Assembly: GCA_023380435.1 (NCBI GenBank)
Contig: JAMCRB010000003.1
Span: forward strand, 1-7,847
Reading direction: 5' to 3'
DNA from: Candidatus Parvarchaeota archaeon
GTDB lineage: Archaea > Nanobdellota > Nanobdellia > Parvarchaeales > Parvarchaeaceae
Length of the DNA stretch: 7,847 nt
This document shows, one piece after another, positions 1-5,755 of this stretch (the first letter of the stretch is position 1; each line of letters opens with the position of its first letter). Below the pieces are notes generated by a model that ran no database searches, was not told the DNA's origin, and saw nothing but the letters and a program-made list of their open reading frames with translations. The position numbers were made by a program, and so were the translations under genes.

Positions 1-1001
1 GGCACTTCGATAAATACCGCGAGAATATGTTCAGAGCACAGCCATTTGATTCGGAAGAAGAGTATGCCCTTAAGCCTATGAACTGCCCTTTTTCAGCGAT
101 TACTTTTAAATCCAGAACTAGAAGCTACAAGGACCTGCCATTGAGATTTTCTGATTATGGGTTCTTGCACCGCTATGAGTTAGAGGGGACTCTTGACGGC
201 CTTTTTAGGACTAGGCTTTTAGAACAAAATGATGCACATATATACGTAACGGAAGACCAGGTCGAGAAAGAGATATTGTCCCTTTTCGAGATGATGGACA
301 AGGTATATGCAAAATTTGACCTCAAACCGATAATGGTGCTTGCAACCAGGCCCGAAAAAAGGATAGGCGAAGAAGCGATGTGGGACAAGGCAGAGAATAC
401 ACTGAAAAGCGTTCTGGAGAAAAAAGACTATAAATATACTATTAAGCCGGGTGATGGTTCATTTTATGGACCGAAGATAGACATATATGTACTTGATTTC
501 ACTGGCCGACCCGAATCCGCATATGCAGTATCTACTATACAGCTGGACTTCAATTTAGCGGTGAGATTCGGTGCGACATATATAGGACCGGACAACAAAG
601 AGCACTTTCCTTTAGTAATACACAGATCGATAATGGGATCTATAGGGAGATTCATGGGCATAATACTGGAGAACTCAAAAGGCAACCTGCCTTTATGGCT
701 CTCCCCCATACAGACGAGGATAGTAACAATAACTGAAAGAAACAAAGAATACGCTGAAAAAGTCCGCGAAAAGCTTAAGGAAGCTGGCATTAGAGTAGAG
801 CTGGATGACGGCAGCAGGACGCTTGAATACAAAATAAGGGACGCACAGTTGTCGAAAGCGTACTATACTATCGTAATTGGCGACAAGGAAGAAGCCAATG
901 GGACTATTGCCATAAGGGGAAGAGACGGTAAAACTGAATACGGACATAAACTTGAGGAATTCATAAAAGAAAATACAAAGAAAATTAAAGAAAAAATTTA
1001 G
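1..1001 (+). CDS. thrS: Threonyl-tRNA synthetase, C-terminal part (5' end outside window)
   Basis: Class II aminoacyl-tRNA synthetase that charges tRNA-Thr in the cytoplasm. The reading frame is open to the left edge and reads GHFDKYREN before the first ATG at 27, so that ATG is internal and the gene is truncated by the window. Visible in order: the MNCP zinc cysteine (codon at 84), motif 2 with HRYE (168-179), the zinc histidine in QNDAHIY (codon at 237), FYGPKID, the STIQLDF strand, the third zinc histidine and motif 3 in IHRSIMGSIGRF (from 618), then a complete anticodon-binding domain with YKIRDAQL and ending in a lysine-rich tail. The three metal ligands and the motif 2 and 3 arginines are present, so the enzyme is probably active. 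It is divergent: the usual CPGH, QDDAH and ERF read CPFS, QNDAH and GRF. The N-terminal editing region is not in the window. It converges with the next gene, 10 nt between stops. Confidence 0.96.
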   Translation, partial: HFDKYRENMFRAQPFDSEEEYALKPMNCPFSAITFKSRTRSYKDLPLRFSDYGFLHRYELEGTLDGLFRTRLLEQNDAHIYVTEDQVEKEILSLFEMMDKVYAKFDLKPIMVLATRPEKRIGEEAMWDKAENTLKSVLEKKDYKYTIKPGDGSFYGPKIDIYVLDFTGRPESAYAVSTIQLDFNLAVRFGATYIGPDNKEHFPLVIHRSIMGSIGRFMGIILENSKGNLPLWLSPIQTRIVTITERNKEYAEKVREKLKEAGIRVELDDGSRTLEYKIRDAQLSKAYYTIVIGDKEEANGTIAIRGRDGKTEYGHKLEEFIKENTKKIKEKI

Positions 1002-1011
1002 TTTGTTGTAT

Positions 1012-1284
1012 TCAAGCTTTCAGTGACCCGAGGATTTCGTTCATTTTGTCCACGTTGCCGTTTTTTATGGCTTCTATTATCGCCAATTTATCGGCTTTCC
1101 TGACCTTTACCTTCTGTCCTCCTTTGAAGACTTTAAGCTGTTCCTTGTGCAGGTCAGTCGGTGCTTTCTCACCCTGTGGATTAAAGCTCTCCTTAACGTC
1201 TTTTTTTACGTACTTTATTTCGTAGTCACCGAACTTGAACTGTTCGTTGGCCTGTGCTTTATAAAACCTATACCAGTTTTCCAT
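1012..1284 (-). CDS. Small charged protein of unknown function (90 aa)
   Basis: I do not recognise this protein. It starts MENWYRFYK, is rich in Lys and Glu, and has no signal peptide, membrane segment or cysteine. The middle is polar with a KGGQKVKVRKADK stretch. The last 25 residues (AIIEAIKNGNVDKMNEILGSL) should form one or two amphipathic helices. It is therefore likely a soluble cytoplasmic protein, possibly binding nucleic acid or another protein through its basic centre; that role is a guess. The gene uses an ATG start, ends in TGA, and its stop lies 10 nt from the convergent thrS stop. It has its own TATA-like box 26 bp upstream of the ATG, which would make it leaderless. The frame reads as a normal soluble protein and is placed neatly between two well-supported features, so I think it is real. 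Confidence 0.75.
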   Translation of the reverse strand: MENWYRFYKAQANEQFKFGDYEIKYVKKDVKESFNPQGEKAPTDLHKEQLKVFKGGQKVKVRKADKLAIIEAIKNGNVDKMNEILGSLKA

Positions 1285-1305
1285 CCTTATCTTTATTCTT
1301 TGTAG

Positions 1306-1315
1306 CTTTTAAATT
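1306..1315 (-). promoter_or_regulatory. TATA-like box for the 90-aa gene
   Basis: On the - strand this reads AATTTAAAAG. Its centre is about 26 bp upstream of the ATG at 1284, the spacing expected for a leaderless archaeal transcript starting at or next to the start codon. Confidence 0.5.
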
Positions 1316-1326
1316 TTTCTTTGTCG

Positions 1327-1346
1327 GGTGTATTTTGGTGTATTTT
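1327..1346. repeat. Perfect tandem repeat, 2 x GGTGTATTTT, between divergent promoters
   Basis: Two identical, directly adjacent 10-bp units (1327-1336 and 1337-1346). They lie between the TATA-like boxes of the two divergent genes, about 12 bp from each. One helical turn per unit places both copies on the same DNA face, as in many operators. This could be a regulator site shared by both genes, or chance in AT-rich DNA. Confidence 0.55.
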
Positions 1347-1358
1347 ACAAGTAAGAAG

Positions 1359-1368
1359 CTTTTTATTT
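1359..1368 (+). promoter_or_regulatory. TATA-like box for the 220-aa gene
   Basis: Reads CTTTTTATTT and is centred about 25 bp upstream of the ATG at 1389. It lies inside the longer open frame that begins at 1254, which argues for the internal ATG at 1389 as the true start. Confidence 0.5.
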
Positions 1369-1388
1369 GTAAAAAGTCTAATAATAAC

Positions 1389-2051
1389 ATGGGCCAAGAG
1401 AAAGGTTACCTTGAAAATGTCATCCTTTCTTCTATCCAGGTTTATGATGAAAAAATTGATTATCCTATCGGATCAGACGCGGTAATGCGCAGCAGGGTTG
1501 AAATGCTAATATACGATAAAAAAGATGAGCTGCCGTCTGAAACGCTCCTGGCAAGTCAGGACGTAGATATGCCTTATAAAAGAGTACACATGTACTGCTG
1601 CGATGACGGTCCACGCAAGAAGATTTATCTTTTCAAGAACAGTGACCCTACGCATAGCTGCGCAGAGCACCAAGAGAGCAAGGACGATAAATTCGACCCA
1701 TTTTTAAGAAAGTCTATTGCCGGACTGATAAAAACTGTGGAAGGGAAAGTAAATAACAAGTCTATTTGCACTGCAGTGTATATTATTAAAACACCGTTTT
1801 TCGATGGATTGGAAGACAAGATGGAATACATATTACCAAACGCAAGGGCCAATAAAAACGGAAAGCAGGTATGCTGGCATATTTACACTAAAAAAGAGTT
1901 AGACCATATGAATCTTTACATTTTTGAGCATATTTCGCCAGTTGATAATAAAGTAGTAGAATATAGACTCCCTGGGGAACGGGACTTAGAGTATCTTGAT
2001 GTGACAATGGATAAGACCAAAAAATATGACCCTTCTGACGAAATGCTGTAA
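1389..2051 (+). CDS. Unknown soluble protein with a His/Cys cluster (220 aa)
   Basis: I do not recognise a family. The open frame begins at 1254, but I place the start at the ATG at 1389: the upstream part overlaps the divergent gene, codes for an unlikely Phe-rich stretch, and contains the TATA-like box. The protein (MGQEKGYLEN...) has no signal peptide or membrane segment. It is acidic to neutral and looks like a mixed alpha/beta domain. A possible metal site is visible: Cys70-Cys71 followed by His89-x-Cys91-x-x-His94, with further Cys/His in ICTA and VCWH nearer the C-terminus. The last 40 residues are strongly charged (RLPGERDLEYLDV, then a DKTKKYDPSDE tail). It has its own promoter, is divergent from the 90-aa gene, and is followed after 54 nt by a tRNA gene. 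No function can be given; metal binding is inference. Confidence 0.8.
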   Translation: MGQEKGYLENVILSSIQVYDEKIDYPIGSDAVMRSRVEMLIYDKKDELPSETLLASQDVDMPYKRVHMYCCDDGPRKKIYLFKNSDPTHSCAEHQESKDDKFDPFLRKSIAGLIKTVEGKVNNKSICTAVYIIKTPFFDGLEDKMEYILPNARANKNGKQVCWHIYTKKELDHMNLYIFEHISPVDNKVVEYRLPGERDLEYLDVTMDKTKKYDPSDEML

Positions 2052-2070
2052 GAAAATACGGTTCTAAAAG

Positions 2071-2079
2071 GATATATTT
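2071..2079 (+). promoter_or_regulatory. TATA-like box for tRNA-Ser
   Basis: GATATATTT preceded by an A/G-rich stretch (AAAAG) that could serve as BRE. Its centre is about 31 bp before the mature tRNA 5' end, which leaves room for a short 5' leader removed by RNase P. Confidence 0.5.
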
Positions 2080-2105
2080 GTTCGAGTGTTATCTTTAGAG
2101 TATTT

Positions 2106-2189
2106 GCTCAGGTTGCGTAACCTGGTAGCGCGTAAGACTGGAAATCTTATGGGAGCAATCCCTTGTGGGTTCAAATCCCACCCTGAGCG
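2106..2189 (+). tRNA. tRNA-Ser (anticodon GGA)
   Basis: All arms can be folded by eye. The acceptor stem GCTCAGG pairs with CCTGAGC (2182-2188), with discriminator G at 2189. The D stem is GCG/CGC around a loop with GG. The anticodon stem TAAGA/TCTTA encloses CTGGAAA, giving anticodon GGA, which reads UCC and UCU. A long type II variable arm (GGGA-GCAA-TCCC) and a T arm GTGGG-TTCAAAT-CCCAC follow. The long variable arm and G discriminator agree with a serine identity. No intron is seen, and the CCA end is not encoded, so it must be added by CCA-adding enzyme. Confidence 0.97.
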
Positions 2190-2369
2190 AGGTTTAAATG
2201 ATTAATATCGTTTCGCATTTAAATAAAGTTAAAAGTTAGGCACTGTTACGGAAGACAAAATAAACTGCTAATCCATATTTGTATGGTTAAATCTTTAGAC
2301 TATTGAATTTTACAAAAACACAACGCCTTTGAATGCCAGGCTAATCAGTTTTGATAAATTTAAGCTTGT

Positions 2370-3371
2370 CTATGTAGGATCTATACTTAGTGCAGTCATC
2401 CCTTGGCTCCCACCACCATTATTCCATGCAGCTATAATTTGGTAAACCCCAGTTGGAAAATCGACGATTTTTGAGTATGTTGCTGCGCCCTGCCCATGCC
2501 ATGCAGATCCATCAAAAACATTGTGCCATTCAGAAGTTCCAATTAACCTATAAAATACATCCATTGCGTCGTCAGTTGTTATGGATATATTATAATTCCC
2601 GCTAAGATTCTGAAGCGAATAAGCACTGGCACCCTGACAGAGCTCATTGCTGCTGCAGAAGTAGTATATTACACTAAGTGACTCCGGCATTGGCTGTATA
2701 TTGAAACCCAAAGAACTTCCACTATAACCAGTGCTTGTAAATGCATAGCCTTTTCCATACTCGCTGCTAGACGAATTTGTGGAATTCCAGTCTCCCAATG
2801 CTACAACTTCCTCCCCAACACCGGGAGTGTACAAAGGAGAAGAGTTAAAAGCTGAAAAATCAAAAGGGTTTGACAGTTCATACCCTGCCACAATCCACTG
2901 ATTCTTCGGAATCGATCCTGACGTCCCGGTTATTTTCCCAGTCGTTTCGTATGGGCCGGGAAAAACCTGGCCAGGTTCTGTATAAAACAACTTTAGGCTT
3001 ACACTGTAACTAACCCCTGCAGAAGTCGGACATACTCCCATGAGAACAAGGTCCATAAATCCGGAAGGTAATACAGAATAAGAAACTCCAGTTATGTTAA
3101 AATTGCCATAAGAACTGGAAGCTGTGAGGTTGTATAGATTTATCTCATACCCGACCCCGTTTTGGAGAGATATCTTCATGGCGCCATTGTTGAGGCATAT
3201 ACCATTTACGCTAAAACTGGAGAAACCTGTAACTGTCGTTGATAATGATGAAGAAGGAGAGAAGATTCCTAAAGAGTACAGGACGGCTGCTACTATCACA
3301 ATGACTAAAATGGCCCAGCCATAGGTCATCATGTACTCTAATGCTGATTGTGACTTGTGTGTCGTCTTCAT
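2370..3371 (-). CDS. Large prepilin-like surface protein, putative adhesin (333 aa)
   Basis: Exported protein with a class III (type IV prepilin) signal. A short basic leader MKTTHKS is followed by QSALEYMMTYGWAI and a hydrophobic segment to about residue 36. The likely prepilin-peptidase cut is Ser7/Gln8, which places Glu12 at mature position +5 as in type IV pilins. A Ser/Thr-rich stalk and a beta-rich first domain (about 45-130, Cys59 and Cys114) follow, then a second domain (about 157-333) with Cys239 and Cys245 and a TTDDAMDVFYR/GQGAATYS pattern ending near WNNGGGSQG. Many Asn-X-Ser/Thr sites fit a glycosylated outer protein. At 333 aa it is much longer than an ordinary pilin, so a tip or adhesive subunit is more likely than a bulk fibre. 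It is the last gene of the - strand array, 67 bp after the Roadblock gene, with its own TATA-like box. Family assignment of the N-terminus is secure; the adhesin role is inferred. Confidence 0.9.
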   Translation of the reverse strand: MKTTHKSQSALEYMMTYGWAILVIVIVAAVLYSLGIFSPSSSLSTTVTGFSSFSVNGICLNNGAMKISLQNGVGYEINLYNLTASSSYGNFNITGVSYSVLPSGFMDLVLMGVCPTSAGVSYSVSLKLFYTEPGQVFPGPYETTGKITGTSGSIPKNQWIVAGYELSNPFDFSAFNSSPLYTPGVGEEVVALGDWNSTNSSSSEYGKGYAFTSTGYSGSSLGFNIQPMPESLSVIYYFCSSNELCQGASAYSLQNLSGNYNISITTDDAMDVFYRLIGTSEWHNVFDGSAWHGQGAATYSKIVDFPTGVYQIIAAWNNGGGSQGMTALSIDPT

Positions 3372-3390
3372 AAACTGTAGAAAGAGTGAG

Positions 3391-3400
3391 TAAATAAATA
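3391..3400 (-). promoter_or_regulatory. TATA-like box for the prepilin-like gene
   Basis: On the - strand reads TATTTATTTA, preceded by the purine-rich GAGGAAATG as possible BRE. It is centred 24 bp upstream of the ATG at 3371, which suggests that the surface protein can be transcribed separately from the upstream Roadblock gene. Confidence 0.55.
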
Positions 3401-3438
3401 CATTTCCTCAGAACTACAGATAGAAAAGTGTTGCGGCC

Positions 3439-3819
3439 CTATTCAGCCATTATCCTTGCTATCTCTTTTGAGGCGCGGTTTGCTTCTATACGTATAAGTC
3501 CATAATTACTGGCGGCCTTTGGGTCTACCATCATGGCCAATATCGCATCCGAACCTGCCTGTACTGCTACTATAGTCGCGTCGTCTGATTCGGCGTTTAC
3601 CCCTTTAAGAACATTAGACGAACCCAAGGATTTTAAAGCGTATTCCGCTGCACCCATCATAGATGATATCATAGCTGCAAAATTATTCGGATCTATGTTC
3701 TCGGGTATAGAAGGCGCGATTGGAAGGCCATCTGCGGATATTACTGCAGAAGCTTTTATCCCGCCTATCCTGCTAAGGTTGTCCAACACTGCTCTCAATT
3801 CTTCTGCTTTTGTGGCCAT
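3439..3819 (-). CDS. Roadblock/LC7 domain protein (MglB-like)
   Basis: Small cytoplasmic protein of the Roadblock/LC7 superfamily, whose members dimerise and regulate Ras/MglA-type GTPases. The 126 residues are one full domain: an N-terminal helix (EELRAVLDNLSRIGGI), the hallmark beta turn ASAVISADGLPIA at 23-35, a long central helix (FAAMISSMMGAAEYALKSLG), the strands IVAVQAG and AILAMMVD, and the C-terminal helix RASKEIARIMAE. Length and layout match stand-alone archaeal and bacterial members. It lies 32 bp downstream of the MglA-like GTPase fusion gene, so the two are likely partners, with this protein acting as GTPase-activating or scaffolding subunit; which of these cannot be read from sequence. 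The ATG start has a TATA-like box 25 bp upstream, so it may also be made on its own, possibly in excess over the GTPase. Confidence 0.94.
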   Translation of the reverse strand: MATKAEELRAVLDNLSRIGGIKASAVISADGLPIAPSIPENIDPNNFAAMISSMMGAAEYALKSLGSSNVLKGVNAESDDATIVAVQAGSDAILAMMVDPKAASNYGLIRIEANRASKEIARIMAE

Positions 3820-3840
3820 AATTTAGTTAATACCCCCTTT

Positions 3841-3848
3841 TATTTAAA
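3841..3848 (-). promoter_or_regulatory. TATA-like box for the Roadblock gene
   Basis: On the - strand reads TTTAAATA. It sits in the gap after the GTPase stop codon and is centred 25 bp upstream of the Roadblock ATG. Confidence 0.5.
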
Positions 3849-3851
3849 CAT

Positions 3852-5051
3852 TTATGTCAGCTGCTTGAACAGCAGTGAAAGTGCTTTATCAACTCCCTCC
3901 TTTTTAAGTTTTGTCGGCTGGTTAGGGTCGACCTTTGACAGGTCCTCTGCAACTGTCTGCACTAGACCTATCTCATTGTCAAGATGCAGCTTTTCTTCTA
4001 CTTCTTTTAGTGAAAGCGCGCCCTTCAAGTCGGCTTTGTTGGCGACTACGACTATTGGAAGGCCGTACGCTTCAGTTTTTCTCAGCATCTCGATGGCTCT
4101 AGGAAACTGCTCTGGTTTTGTAGAATCGACTATTAAAAACACGCCTATCGCTTCACCACCAAGAAGTTTAAGAAGAGGGTCGAACCTCTCTTGTCCGGGC
4201 GTGCCGAAAAGATCTGCCTTATAGCCGTCGAATTCCAGGTTTCCGTGGTCAAGTGCTATTGTACCTCCGAGTTTATCTACGCTAACAGCATCCTTCGATG
4301 CCGAATGTATAAATGAGCTTTTGCCGGAGTCCGTTGGTCCTGTCACCAATATCTTCGGGAAGTATATCTTTATTCCGCCGGGTTTTACTGCCTTAAAAAG
4401 AACGGACGAAAAGGTTTTGCCCTCGGTCCAGTCACATTTTATTACAGCGAAATACTGTCCGAATATCACTCTTTTCTCCACGCCTTTTATTTCTACGGTA
4501 GAGTTTACGGCTTTTATTAAAGAGTCTATGCTTTTTGCCTCATAGTTCCAATCTGTGAACAGTATCACTCCGGAAGTGTTTTTCTCCTCCAATTTCTTCT
4601 TTATGTCTTCTAACAGTGAAAGCCCGGTCTGAAAGTCAAAAAAGTCTATAAGAAGCGAAAAAGAGTCGACAACTAGAAGGTCGTATCCTTTGTCAAGTTC
4701 GCTCAGTAGTTTATGGAAGACTTCGTCCTTGTTGTACGGATTGTCGACGCTGATTATATGCGGCTTGCCGGTCGGGATTACTCCGGTTATGCTGCTGTAA
4801 GAATCTAGTATCGTGAGCTTATTTTCGACTGGAAAGCCATAATCTTCCATGTCTCCCAAGTATGCATCTGGAGACGTCCTGTTTAAAAGCAAAAGCACTT
4901 TGCTTCCAGCTTTTATATTGTTGTATATCAGCTGATAGCCGAAGACCTCATTTCCTACGGATGGAGAGGCTGAAAAAAGGACCAGCTTCTTTTCAGGTAT
5001 TCCCTTTAGATCCTTATCAAGCTTTTCTATTCCGAAAACCGGGTCTCCCAT
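3852..5051 (-). CDS. KaiC-like pseudo-ATPase fused to an MglA-like (COG2229-type) GTPase
   Basis: Two-domain cytoplasmic protein. Residue numbers below count from the GTG at 5066; subtract 5 for the preferred ATG. The N-terminal domain (about 6-215) has a KaiC/RecA fold: FGIEKLDKDLKGIP, a P-loop position reading ASPSVGNE where the catalytic Lys is Asn39 and the glycines are largely lost, and a clear Walker B LLVVDS (Asp134). The C-terminal domain (about 238-404) is an intact small GTPase: G1 GPTDSGKSS (243-251), G2 Thr269, G3 DLFGTPGQERF (285-295) with the catalytic-type Gln292, G4 NKAD (343-346), and G5-like TVAED (371-375). The GTPGQERF and TVAED forms are typical of the MglA-like COG2229 GTPases. 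I chose the ATG at 5051 because a TATA-like box is centred 25 bp upstream of it; a GTG at 5066 gives 5 more residues. The Roadblock gene follows after 32 bp. Domain calls are firm; the switch role is inferred. Confidence 0.93.
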   Translation of the reverse strand: MGDPVFGIEKLDKDLKGIPEKKLVLFSASPSVGNEVFGYQLIYNNIKAGSKVLLLLNRTSPDAYLGDMEDYGFPVENKLTILDSYSSITGVIPTGKPHIISVDNPYNKDEVFHKLLSELDKGYDLLVVDSFSLLIDFFDFQTGLSLLEDIKKKLEEKNTSGVILFTDWNYEAKSIDSLIKAVNSTVEIKGVEKRVIFGQYFAVIKCDWTEGKTFSSVLFKAVKPGGIKIYFPKILVTGPTDSGKSSFIHSASKDAVSVDKLGGTIALDHGNLEFDGYKADLFGTPGQERFDPLLKLLGGEAIGVFLIVDSTKPEQFPRAIEMLRKTEAYGLPIVVVANKADLKGALSLKEVEEKLHLDNEIGLVQTVAEDLSKVDPNQPTKLKKEGVDKALSLLFKQLT

Positions 5052-5072
5052 ACTTATACTAACCACCCACTC

Positions 5073-5080
5073 CTTTTAAG
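5073..5080 (-). promoter_or_regulatory. TATA-like box upstream of the KaiC-GTPase fusion gene
   Basis: On the - strand reads CTTAAAAG in the context AAAAACTTAAAAGG. It is centred 25 bp from the ATG at 5051 but only about 10 bp from the GTG at 5066, so it decides for the ATG. It overlaps a possible Shine-Dalgarno-like GGAG, and readthrough from the gene ahead is also possible. Confidence 0.45.
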
Positions 5081-5084
5081 TTTT

Positions 5085-5753
5085 TCAATTTAATTCTGTC
5101 CATTTTAGTATCTCCTTCGTTGATCCTGTGAATGTAAAATACCTGGCCCCGTTGTCAAGCTTAAGTGAAATTACACCGTCCGACATTGACTTTATCGTTT
5201 CTGTGACTTCCGGGGGATGCATCTCGCTGTCCAGGGAGAATAAAGTCGTCGCTCCTGACATCTTGGATCTCCCACATATGAACTGCAAAAACCGGAATAT
5301 GGTGCTTGGATTGCTGTACACAAGGAGGTTCGACACAGAATCTATCACGTTGAAAACTGACCTGCCCTCTTTTAGGTAATTGCCGTCGGCTGCTGATAAA
5401 GCTACTGAAAGGCCTGTCAAATCCAGCGGGCCATTAAGAATCTTTGCGTAATTTGTATCCTGAGCGTTCGGGGAACTTATTTTGCTGAAATCGTCGAATA
5501 TCATAAAATCCGCTCCAAGATACTGCGAGACCGGGAGATGACGCGAGTTGAACTCATTTATAAGATCAGAGTATGATCTTGACGTAGTGACGTAGACTAC
5601 CGGTGTTTTTGAGGAAAGCGCAGAAGAAACGAGCTTGTATAAAAATTCCTCTTTGCCGCTTTCCTTGTTCCCAATCAAAGAATATATTTTTTGCATTTCA
5701 AGTCCGCCGGCTGCTTCATCGAATGATTTGAAACCAGCTTTTATCGCTGCCAT
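5085..5753 (-). CDS. KaiC/RecA-like ATPase-fold protein (222 aa)
   Basis: Single-domain cytoplasmic protein of the KaiC/RecA-like P-loop class. It opens with the usual KaiC-type lead-in (GFKSFDEAAGGLE), then a Walker A region GNKESGKE (28-35): the Lys34 needed for nucleotide binding is kept, but Glu35 stands where Thr or Ser normally is. Walker B is FNVIDS with Asp138 and Ser139, followed by a TTLFSLDSE strand and a C-terminal LKWTEL. The same K-x-x-W-T-E ending closes the KaiC domain of the fusion protein (KCDWTE), so the two domains look like paralogues. At 222 residues it is a minimal domain, similar in size to ArlH-type proteins. The ATG lies 2 nt after the stop of the 203-aa gene, and no TATA-like box stands at -25, so it is probably co-transcribed and translationally coupled. 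ATP binding is likely, hydrolysis uncertain. Confidence 0.88.
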   Translation of the reverse strand: MAAIKAGFKSFDEAAGGLEMQKIYSLIGNKESGKEEFLYKLVSSALSSKTPVVYVTTSRSYSDLINEFNSRHLPVSQYLGADFMIFDDFSKISSPNAQDTNYAKILNGPLDLTGLSVALSAADGNYLKEGRSVFNVIDSVSNLLVYSNPSTIFRFLQFICGRSKMSGATTLFSLDSEMHPPEVTETIKSMSDGVISLKLDNGARYFTFTGSTKEILKWTELN

Positions 5754-5755
5754 AC

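Noticed and set aside
464..832. 122-aa open frame antisense to thrS
   Set aside because: Shadow of a well-supported gene; its Ser/Leu-rich translation shows no recognisable domain.
1254..1388. N-terminal extension of the 220-aa gene from an ATG at 1254
   Set aside because: It overlaps the divergent 90-aa gene, runs through the promoter region and the tandem repeat, and codes for an unlikely Phe-rich stretch.
2198..2239. 13-codon open frame after the tRNA gene
   Set aside because: Too short, with no promoter at the right spacing and no recognisable sequence.
2273..2286. Small hairpin CCATA-TTTG-TATGG in the gap after the tRNA
   Set aside because: Only a five-pair stem in AT-rich DNA, with no clear T-run or conserved context; too weak to call a terminator or RNA gene.
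3533..3826. 97-aa open frame antisense to the Roadblock gene
   Set aside because: The opposite strand has a complete, clearly recognisable Roadblock domain; this is its shadow.
3865..4224. 119-aa open frame antisense to the GTPase domain
   Set aside because: It lies fully opposite the conserved GTPase motifs and is Ser-rich in the way typical of antisense frames.
5051..5066. GTG start at 5066 for the KaiC-GTPase fusion
   Set aside because: Possible, but the TATA-like box is only about 10 bp away from it, while it is 25 bp from the ATG at 5051. The five extra residues add nothing to the fold.
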